The notes under the pieces were generated by a model. That model had not been told where the DNA came from and did no database searches. It saw only the letters and a list, made by a program, of their open reading frames with translations. Both the position numbers and the translations under genes were made by a program. DNA of 17,144 nt from Actinomycetota bacterium (GTDB lineage: Bacteria; Actinomycetota; Thermoleophilia; Gaiellales; Gaiellaceae), in assembly GCA_013694685.1 (NCBI GenBank), contig JACDBY010000090.1, positions 1 through 17,144 on the forward strand, written 5' to 3'. Of this stretch, positions 1 to 4,923 are shown in pieces; the stretch's first letter is position 1; every line of letters starts with the position of its first letter.

Positions 1-474
1 GCGGGTTACAAGGCAGGCGCGCAGTCCGCCGTCCCCGGTACAACCGTCCGCTGGGACTACTCGCAGGACTGGGACGACCAGGCCAAGTGCAAGGAGCTCG
101 CGCTCAACCAGATCGCCGCCGGCTCGAAGGTCGTCTTCCAGGTCGCCGGCGGATGCGGCCTCGGCGCTCTCTCGGCCGCGAAGGACGAGCGGGTCTGGGG
201 GATCGGCGTCGACGGCGACCAGTCGTTCCTCGGGTCGCACGTCCTGACGAGCGCGCTCAAGGGCGTCGACAGCGCCGTCTTCCTCACCATCCGCTCCGTG
301 GAGGACAAGACGTTCGCGGGTGGCAAGAACGTCGTCTTCGGAATCCAGGAGGAGGGCGTGGGTCTTGGGACGCTCAGCCCCAAGGCGAACGCCGACGATG
401 TTGCCGCGGTCAAGGACGTCGAGGAGAAGCTGGCCGGCGGCGAGATCGCCGACATCCCGACGACCGTCGGGTAG
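1..474 (+). CDS. BMP-family ABC substrate-binding protein, C-terminal part (5' truncated by window edge)
   Basis: The frame is open from base 1 and ends at TAG 472-474, giving the last 157 residues of a protein that starts outside the window. The fragment matches the C-terminal lobe of BMP/PnrA/Med-type periplasmic-binding proteins, which bind nucleosides or related ligands for an ABC importer. Supporting stretches are the conserved SQDWDDQAKCKELA region, a 'VVFQVAGGCGLGAL' strand-loop-helix, 'WGIGVDGDQSF', and the closing 'GIQEEGVGL' segment followed by a charged helix. In the family the GVDGDQ segment lines the ligand cleft. The ligand cannot be read from this piece. The permease and ATPase partners usually lie next to such genes, but none follows downstream, so they would have to lie upstream of the window. 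Family assignment is fairly sure; substrate is unknown. Confidence 0.85.
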   Translation, partial: AGYKAGAQSAVPGTTVRWDYSQDWDDQAKCKELALNQIAAGSKVVFQVAGGCGLGALSAAKDERVWGIGVDGDQSFLGSHVLTSALKGVDSAVFLTIRSVEDKTFAGGKNVVFGIQEEGVGLGTLSPKANADDVAAVKDVEEKLAGGEIADIPTTVG

Positions 475-478
475 AGCA

Positions 479-502
479 CGTGTCCGACTGAAGTCGGACA
501 CG
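479..502. terminator. Perfect 10-bp hairpin between convergent genes (candidate bidirectional terminator)
   Basis: CGTGTCCGAC (479-488) and GTCGGACACG (493-502) are exact reverse complements around a TGAA tetraloop. The element begins 4 nt after the stop of the BMP gene and ends 7 nt before the stop of the convergent BNR gene, the expected place for a shared terminator. No U-tract follows on either strand, so it is not a classical intrinsic terminator. Termination is inferred from position and symmetry only. Confidence 0.5.
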
Positions 503-509
503 GCAAGGC

Positions 510-1577
510 CTAGGCGGTACGCACCGAGTACACCGGTGGCAGGTGGTCGGCTATCTGGGCCCAGTTTGCGCCCGCATCCGCGGAGCCGAACACCTCACCC
601 GAGGTCGCACCGAAGTAGAGCTCGAGCCCGTCGCCCTCCCCATGCGAGTCGAACGACTCGCGAAGCACCGTGAGGTACGCGTCGCGTGCGGGCAGGCCCT
701 CCCCCCGCGCAGTCCATGAGGTGCCCGCGTCACGCGTCTCCCAGACCTGGACGGTGCCGCCTGGCGTCGTGCGGTCCTCGGCACCGATCAGCGGAATGAC
801 GTACGCACTGTCGGGATCGGCGGGGTCGACGACGACCGGGAAGCCGAAGTCGGAAGGCAGCCCCTCGCCGACGTCGAGCCACGTCTCACCGGCGTCGTCG
901 GAGCGGTAGACGCCGCCGTGGAACTGCATGAAGAGCCGCTCGGGACGCCCGGGGGCGCGTCGGACGTCGTGGACGCAGTGCTGGATGGGGTTGTCACGTG
1001 CGTCCTCGGGGACGTACTCCGGGACGATGCCCGTGTTCGAGTGCCGCCACGTCTCGCCGCCGTCGTCGGAGAGCCAGACGCCGACGGCGGAGATCGCGAC
1101 GAGCAGCTTCTGCGGATCGCCCGGCCATGGCGCGATCGTGTGCAGGCAGAGGCCGCCCGCGCCGGGGCTCCAGTCGGAACGTGTCGGATGCTCCCAGAGC
1201 GGACGGTTGAGCTCCCAGGTGACCCCGCCGTCGCGGCTTTCGAAGAGCGGCCCGGGAGCACCGCCGGCGTAGAGCACGCCGTCGGCCTCGCCGGGGACAA
1301 TGACCCAGATCCGCTCGAGCGCCTGCTCCTCACCCTCGGGCAGCGCGATCCCCTCGGCCTGCTGCCACTCGCCGGCCGGATCGTCGGTGACCCAGATCTT
1401 CGGGCCGTAGAACCAGGACGTCACCGAGGCCAGGTAGCGGCCGGAGCGCGGATCGCGCATCGCGTACTCGACGCTCTGTCCGGCAAACGCGCGCGCCGTG
1501 ACCTCGAAGCCGCCGTTGCCGGCGTCGCCTTCGAGGCGAAACAGACCCTTCTTCGTACCGACGAGCAGCTCTGCCAT
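510..1577 (-). CDS. BNR/Asp-box beta-propeller protein (sialidase-fold, WD40/YVTN/BNR-like)
   Basis: This 355-residue protein has no visible signal peptide or membrane segment. Five Asp-box motifs of the S/T-x-D-x-G-x-T-W type occur at regular spacing: SRDGGVTW (114-121), SDDGGETW (170-177), SDDAGETW (226-233), TRDAGTSW (281-288) and SADAGANW (332-339). They mark turns of a beta-propeller such as those of sialidases and VPS10/BNR proteins. I do not see the arginine triad of true sialidases, so enzymatic activity should not be assumed. ATG at 1577 is chosen because the protein reads sensibly from MAELLVGTKKGLF and an AGGAGG lies about 12 nt upstream, inside the end of the preceding gene; an in-frame extension to 1718 is Arg/Pro noise. 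It starts 8 nt after the MoaD-like gene, so the two form an operon. Fold is confident, role unknown. Confidence 0.85.
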   Translation of the reverse strand: MAELLVGTKKGLFRLEGDAGNGGFEVTARAFAGQSVEYAMRDPRSGRYLASVTSWFYGPKIWVTDDPAGEWQQAEGIALPEGEEQALERIWVIVPGEADGVLYAGGAPGPLFESRDGGVTWELNRPLWEHPTRSDWSPGAGGLCLHTIAPWPGDPQKLLVAISAVGVWLSDDGGETWRHSNTGIVPEYVPEDARDNPIQHCVHDVRRAPGRPERLFMQFHGGVYRSDDAGETWLDVGEGLPSDFGFPVVVDPADPDSAYVIPLIGAEDRTTPGGTVQVWETRDAGTSWTARGEGLPARDAYLTVLRESFDSHGEGDGLELYFGATSGEVFGSADAGANWAQIADHLPPVYSVRTA

Positions 1578-1585
1578 GACTGTGC

Positions 1586-1843
1586 TCAGCCTCCTGTGAT
1601 TGCGGGGAGAACCTGGACGCGGTCGTCGGGGCCGACCTGCGTCTCTGCCACGCCGTGTGTGCCGTTGACGAAGACGTTGACGTGCTCGCGGATGCGCCCC
1701 TGCTCGTCGAGCACCCAACCGGCGATCGACGGATGGGCGTGCTCGAGCGCGGCGAGCACGTCGCTCACGGTGGCGCCCTCGATCTCGTGGCTCCGTCCGC
1801 CGCAGAGCTCGGAGAGGGGCGCGCGCAGGGTCACCTGTGCCAT
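1586..1843 (-). CDS. MoaD/ThiS-like ubiquitin-fold protein with C-terminal Gly-Gly
   Basis: This 85-residue protein has the beta-grasp pattern of MoaD/ThiS/CysO: an N-terminal strand (VTLRAPLSEL), a helix beginning 'TVSDVLAALE', a 'NVFVNGTHG' strand-turn and a final 'DDRVQVLPAITGG'. The last two residues are Gly-Gly with nothing after them. In this family that tail is adenylated by an E1-like enzyme (MoeB/ThiF) and then carries sulfur as a thiocarboxylate, or is conjugated to lysines in the archaeal SAMP proteins. No E1, molybdopterin or thiazole gene lies nearby. Its only close partner is the BNR propeller gene 8 nt downstream, so a specific sulfur-carrier or protein-modifier role is possible but unproven. 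The ATG at 1843 fits the family length. Confidence 0.88.
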   Translation of the reverse strand: MAQVTLRAPLSELCGGRSHEIEGATVSDVLAALEHAHPSIAGWVLDEQGRIREHVNVFVNGTHGVAETQVGPDDRVQVLPAITGG

Positions 1844-1849
1844 CGGTCG

Positions 1850-1855
1850 ATCCTA
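1850..1855 (-). promoter_or_regulatory. Candidate -10 hexamer TAGGAT before the MoaD-like gene
   Basis: Read on the minus strand, TAGGAT fits the TANNNT -10 pattern and ends 6 nt before the ATG at 1843, so transcription could start at or next to the start codon. The same bases contain AGGA, which could instead act as a weak ribosome-binding site 7 nt from the ATG, so the site is ambiguous. No convincing -35 is visible. Confidence 0.35.
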
Positions 1856-1882
1856 GAGCGCATCCGCAGACGAGGCGAACGA

Positions 1883-1908
1883 ACCGTCGCGGAATCGCGA
1901 CCGACGGT
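1883..1908. repeat. Two overlapping inverted repeats between the DUF2905 and MoaD-like genes
   Basis: ACCGTCG (1883-1889) pairs exactly with CGACGGT (1902-1908) around a 12-nt loop. A second exact pair, GTCGCG (1886-1891) and CGCGAC (1896-1901) around GAAT, uses some of the same bases, so the two stems exclude one another in part. The element lies just beyond the DUF2905 stop (1911-1913), between two minus-strand genes. It could be a terminator for DUF2905 or an operator for the MoaD-like/BNR pair. No U-tract is present. Confidence 0.4.
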
Positions 1909-1910
1909 CG

Positions 1911-2126
1911 TCAGCGACGCAGCAGGATGTTGAGGACGATCGTCCCGACGAGCGAAATGACGACCATCAGCCCGACTGGGACGACGACGCTCGAGCTCTC
2001 GGTCGGCTTCCAGCGGATCGTGCCGGGTAGGCGGTCGACCCCGAGCCGCGAGAGGACGAGCGCGCCCAGCCCGAGAGCGGCGAGGAGCAGCGCGCCGGCG
2101 AGGAGCAGCTTGGCAGCGTTCTCCAT
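1911..2126 (-). CDS. DUF2905 family small membrane protein
   Basis: This 71-residue protein has two hydrophobic helices (about residues 5-26 and 47-68) joined by a short polar loop. The loop carries the family hallmark 'RLGVDRLPGTIRWKP', and the protein ends in LLRR. The LPG-x-I-R motif between two membrane segments with a basic C-terminus is typical of DUF2905, a widespread family of about 70 residues and unknown function. The two helices should place both termini on the same side of the membrane. ATG at 2126 gives exactly the family length. The gene has no Shine-Dalgarno sequence but a TANNNT hexamer 6 nt upstream. The following 67 nt, before the MoaD-like gene, hold an inverted repeat, so shared transcription with that gene is uncertain. 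Confidence 0.85.
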   Translation of the reverse strand: MENAAKLLLAGALLLAALGLGALVLSRLGVDRLPGTIRWKPTESSSVVVPVGLMVVISLVGTIVLNILLRR

Positions 2127-2132
2127 CTGTCA

Positions 2133-2138
2133 AGCGTA
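2133..2138 (-). promoter_or_regulatory. Candidate -10 hexamer TACGCT for a leaderless DUF2905 transcript
   Basis: On the minus strand TACGCT (TANNNT) ends 6 nt before the ATG at 2126, and no purine-rich ribosome-binding site lies between them. This fits a promoter whose transcript begins at the start codon. I cannot identify a clear -35. Confidence 0.4.
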
Positions 2139-2168
2139 CGGGGACTGGGGCCGCAGAGAACTGACCGA

Positions 2169-2231
2169 TCAGGGTGCGAGCTCGAGCACGCCATGTGGAG
2201 CGCCGAGCTCGGCGAGCTTGTCGAGGTATGG
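2169..2231 (-). pseudogene. Possible 3' relic of an unidentified minus-strand gene
   Basis: Read on the minus strand, this stretch gives a 20-codon tail, PYLDKLAELGAPHG followed by six more residues and TGA at 2171-2169. Most third positions are G or C and the composition is protein-like. It would end 42 nt before the DUF2905 start on the same strand, as an upstream operon neighbour would. The frame is closed by a TGA directly upstream, at the point where the permease remnant begins on the other strand. It may be the end of a gene cut at that junction, or chance in GC-rich DNA. I do not recognise the protein. Confidence 0.25.
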
Positions 2232-2638
2232 TCAACGCCCTCTCCGAGAACTTCCTCTTCTACACGCTCTCGGCGCTTTCGCTGATGATCACCTCCTACT
2301 ACGCGCTGACGGGGATCGCCTGCGCGGTCTACTACCGGCGCGAGCTCCGCCGCTCCGTGAAGAACCTCATCTTCATCGGGATCGCGCCGCTCACCGGCGC
2401 CGCGATCCTCGCGTACCTCTTCGTGAAGGCGACGATCGACCTCGCCGCCGTCGAGAACTCCTACTCCGGCCAGTCGGTGCTCGGGATGGGCGTGCCGCTC
2501 GCGATCGCGCTCGGATTCTTCCTGCTCGGAGCTGTCCTGCTGGTCGCCTGGCGGCTCGCGGGCAGCGAGCGCTTCTTCGGGCGGCGTGCGTTCGAGGCCG
2601 TCGAGCCCGGCGCGGGGACCGGGGTGAGTCGCACATGA
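2228..2638 (+). pseudogene. APC-family amino-acid permease, C-terminal remnant only
   Basis: The 136 residues from the ATG at 2228 match the last three membrane helices of an APC-superfamily permease (full length near 480-520 residues). They are a segment beginning 'NALSENFLFY' through 'YYALTGIACAVYYRREL' (about 5-38), 'NLIFIGIAPLTGAAILAYLF' (about 43-65) and a last helix 'PLAIALGFFLLGAVLLVAW' (about 87-108), with a short hydrophilic tail. The YY-x-LTG-x-AC-x-x-YYRREL element and the following 'R.S.KN..FIG.AP' element are typical of putrescine/amino-acid permeases of this group. Nothing upstream in any plus-strand frame resembles the missing nine helices, and homology stops abruptly near 2228-2235. 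The stop overlaps the aminotransferase start (ATGA, 2635-2638), so an ancestral permease-aminotransferase operon is still visible. The remnant cannot be a working transporter. Either a deletion/rearrangement or an assembly joint explains it. Confidence 0.75.
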
Positions 2639-4083
2639 CCAAGACCGCCGACCTCCAGCAGCTCGCCCGGGATCACCTCTGGATGCACTTCACACGCATG
2701 GGTGGCTACCGCGGCGCCGACGTGCCGATGATCGTGCGGGGCGACGGCTGCTACCTCGAGGACGCAAACGGCAAGCGCTACCTCGACGCGCTCGCGGGGC
2801 TCTTCTCCGTCAACATCGGCTACGGCTTCGGCGAGGAGATCGGCCAGGCCGCGCTCGAGCAGATGCGCGAGCTGCCCTTCTACACGAACTGGACGTACGC
2901 GCACCCGCGCGCGGTCGAGCTCGCGGCCGAGGTGGCCTCGCTCGCGCCAGGCGATCTGAACCGCGTCTTCTTCGTCTCCGGCGGCTCCGAAGCGGTCGAG
3001 TCCGCCTGGAAGCTCGCGCGGCAGTACTACCTCGTGCGCGGCGACAAGCGGCTCCGCGAGCACGTCGGCTCGTCGCCGGAGCGTCGCCACGACGCGATCT
3101 TCGCGAACCTGCGGACGCCCACCCGTCGCTACAAGGCGATCACGCGGCACACCGCCTATCACGGGACGACGCTCGGGGCGCTCTCGCTGACGGGGATCCC
3201 GGCGATCCGCGTTCCCTTCGAGCCGCTCCTTCCCGAGGTGCGGAACGTCAGGAACACGAACCGCTACCGCCGGCCCGACGGGGAGACCGAGGAGGAGTTC
3301 ACGGCCGACCTCCTGGCCGAGCTCGAGCGGACGATCGAGGCGATGGGACCCGAGACGGTCTGCCTCGTCCACATGGAGCCTGTGCAGAACTCGGGCGGCT
3401 CCTTCGTCGCCCCCGTCGGCTACTGGCGCGGCGTCCGCGAGCTCTGCGACCGCTACGACATCCTCCTCTCGGCTGACGAGGTGATCACCGGCTTCGGGCG
3501 GATCGGGGCGTGGTTCGCCTCCGAACGGTACGACATCCGGCCCGACCTGATCACCTCGGCGAAGGGCCTCTCCTCCTCCTACGCCGCGATCGGCGCCGTC
3601 ATCCTGTCGGACGAGGTGGCCGCCCCGTTCCTCGAGGAAGGCTCGATGTACACGCACGGGATCACGTTCGGCGGTCACCCGGTGCAATGCGCGGTCGCGC
3701 TCAAGAACATCGAGATCATGAAGCGCGAGGGAATCGTCGAGCACGTGCGCGCGGAGGAGGGCGCCTTCCGCGCGAAGCTCGAGACTCTCCTCGAGCTCGA
3801 GATCGTCGGCGATGTTCGAGGTGCCGGGTTCTTCTACGCGCTCGAGCTCGTCAAGGACTCCGAGACGAAGGAGACGTTCTCCTCCGAGGAGTGCGAGGAG
3901 CTCCTGCGCGGCTACCTGTCGCACGCGTTCTTCGACGCGGGCCTGATCTGCCGCGCGGACGACCGCGGCGATCCCGTCGTGCAGATCTCGCCACCGCTCG
4001 TCGCCACGGAGCGCGAGATGGACGAGATCGTCGGGATCCTCGGCACGGTTCTGGCCGAGGCACAGCGCCGCATGCTCGGCTAG
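2635..4083 (+). CDS. Class-III PLP-dependent aminotransferase (omega-amino acid/amine:pyruvate-type)
   Basis: This is a complete 482-residue fold-type I aminotransferase. Visible features are the N-terminal 'GCYLEDANGKRYLDALAGLF' strand-turn, the phosphate-binding 'SGGSEAVESAWKLAR' (from Ser115), 'AYHGTTLGALSLTG', the cofactor-binding Asp281 in 'SADEVITGFGR', and Lys310 in 'SAKGLSS', the expected Schiff-base lysine. 'YTHGITFGGHPVQCAVAL' supplies the conserved T-x-x-GHP-x. It belongs with omega-aminotransferases acting on putrescine, GABA, beta-alanine or similar amines with pyruvate or 2-oxoglutarate. The annotation 'aspartate aminotransferase family' would also be applied. Its start overlaps the permease stop by 4 nt, so translation was coupled to an amine or amino-acid transporter, which supports a catabolic role. 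The exact substrate cannot be read from sequence. The gene may now lack its original promoter. Confidence 0.92.
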   Translation: MTKTADLQQLARDHLWMHFTRMGGYRGADVPMIVRGDGCYLEDANGKRYLDALAGLFSVNIGYGFGEEIGQAALEQMRELPFYTNWTYAHPRAVELAAEVASLAPGDLNRVFFVSGGSEAVESAWKLARQYYLVRGDKRLREHVGSSPERRHDAIFANLRTPTRRYKAITRHTAYHGTTLGALSLTGIPAIRVPFEPLLPEVRNVRNTNRYRRPDGETEEEFTADLLAELERTIEAMGPETVCLVHMEPVQNSGGSFVAPVGYWRGVRELCDRYDILLSADEVITGFGRIGAWFASERYDIRPDLITSAKGLSSSYAAIGAVILSDEVAAPFLEEGSMYTHGITFGGHPVQCAVALKNIEIMKREGIVEHVRAEEGAFRAKLETLLELEIVGDVRGAGFFYALELVKDSETKETFSSEECEELLRGYLSHAFFDAGLICRADDRGDPVVQISPPLVATEREMDEIVGILGTVLAEAQRRMLG

Positions 4084-4086
4084 CCA

Positions 4087-4110
4087 CTACTTCACCAGGT
4101 TCAGAAGTAG
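4087..4110. repeat. Inverted repeat in the aminotransferase-ABC intergenic region
   Basis: CTACTTC (4087-4093) and GAAGTAG (4104-4110) are exact reverse complements separated by 10 nt. The repeat begins 3 nt after the aminotransferase stop, so it could be a terminator stem, though no U-run follows. It also overlaps a TAGGGT (4108-4113) that fits the TANNNT -10 pattern for the ABC operon, so it could instead be a regulator-binding site. No good -35 is visible. The rest of the 99-nt gap carries a GC run and the ribosome-binding site of the next gene. Confidence 0.35.
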
Positions 4111-4128
4111 GGTTAGCCGCACCGATTT

Positions 4129-4141
4129 GCGCGCGCGCGCG
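4129..4141. repeat. Alternating GC dinucleotide run upstream of the ABC operon
   Basis: Thirteen bases alternate G and C without interruption, followed by a G-rich stretch (4141-4161). Alternating GC is the sequence type that most readily adopts Z-DNA under negative supercoiling. It would fall in the untranslated leader if TAGGGT at 4108 is the -10. A regulatory role is speculation. Confidence 0.5.
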
Positions 4142-4182
4142 GGCAGGGTGGGGGGCGTGGGAACCGAGAGTGAGGAGACCCG

Positions 4183-4923
4183 ATGAGTACGGAGAACGGA
4201 ACCGTCGTCGTCGCGCGGGACGTGACGCGGCGCTACGGAGAAGGGGAGACTGCGGTCGACGCGCTCCGCGGCGTCTCGGTCGAGGTACCGCGCGGCCGGC
4301 TGACCGCCGTGATGGGGCCGTCGGGCTCAGGCAAGTCGACCCTGATGCACATCATGGCGGGGCTCGACACCCCCACCTCCGGCTCGGTCACAATTGCCGG
4401 GACCGAGATCACGACGCTCAAGGACTCCGACCTGACGAAGCTCAGGCGGCGTCACATCGGCTTCGTCTTCCAGTTCTTCAACCTCCTGCCGATGCTCACC
4501 GCCGAGGAGAACATCACGCTGCCGCTCGCGATCGCCGGCGAGAAGCCGGAGGCCGGCTACTTCGACGAGCTGATCTCGTCCGTCGGTCTCGGGGATCGGC
4601 TCTCACATCGCCCGTCCGAGCTCTCGGGCGGTCAGCAGCAGCGCGTCGCGATCGCGCGCGCGCTCGTCTCGCGTCCCGACGTCGTCTTCGCCGACGAGCC
4701 CACGGGCAACCTCGACTCGTCGACGGGCGCCGAGATCCTGGAGCTCCTGCGCCACTCGGTCGAGGAGCTCGGCCAGACGATCGTGATGGTCACGCACGAG
4801 TCCCGCGCCGCGGCGATCGCCGACCGCGTCCTCTATCTCGCCGACGGGCTGATCGTGAAGGAGCTCCAGGGGGCGACGCAGAGCGAGATCTCGGAGACGA
4901 TGGACGAAATCGCGAGGGTATGA
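4183..4923 (+). CDS. ABC transporter ATP-binding protein, MacB/LolD/FtsE type
   Basis: This complete 246-residue nucleotide-binding subunit has all motifs: Walker A GPSGSGKST (45-53), Q-loop Gln97 in 'FVFQFFNLLPMLTAEEN', signature LSGGQQQR (147-154), Walker B 'VVFADEP' with Glu172, the following 'TGNLDSSTG' D-loop, and H-loop His205 in 'VMVTHE'. The FQFFNLLP and DEPTGNLD wording is that of the MacB/LolD/FtsE group, which pairs with FtsX-like permeases and works by mechanotransmission (export, lipoprotein release or envelope signalling) rather than import. ATG at 4183 is preceded by GAGGAG at good spacing. Its stop overlaps the start of the first permease (ATGA, 4920-4923), so the two are translationally coupled. 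Substrate unknown. Confidence 0.96.
   Translation: MSTENGTVVVARDVTRRYGEGETAVDALRGVSVEVPRGRLTAVMGPSGSGKSTLMHIMAGLDTPTSGSVTIAGTEITTLKDSDLTKLRRRHIGFVFQFFNLLPMLTAEENITLPLAIAGEKPEAGYFDELISSVGLGDRLSHRPSELSGGQQQRVAIARALVSRPDVVFADEPTGNLDSSTGAEILELLRHSVEELGQTIVMVTHESRAAAIADRVLYLADGLIVKELQGATQSEISETMDEIARV

Noticed and set aside
510..1577. Calling the propeller protein a sialidase
   Set aside because: Asp boxes occur in many non-enzymatic propellers, and the arginine triad and nucleophile context of sialidases are not evident.
1578..1718. N-terminal extension of the BNR protein to an ATG at 1718
   Set aside because: The added 47 residues are Arg/Pro-rich, overlap the MoaD-like gene out of frame, and a good ribosome-binding site precedes the ATG at 1577.
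1837..2634. N-terminal extension of the aminotransferase
   Set aside because: The extra residues are low-complexity and cross a DUF2905 gene and the permease remnant in another frame. The ATGA overlap at 2635 gives the natural start.
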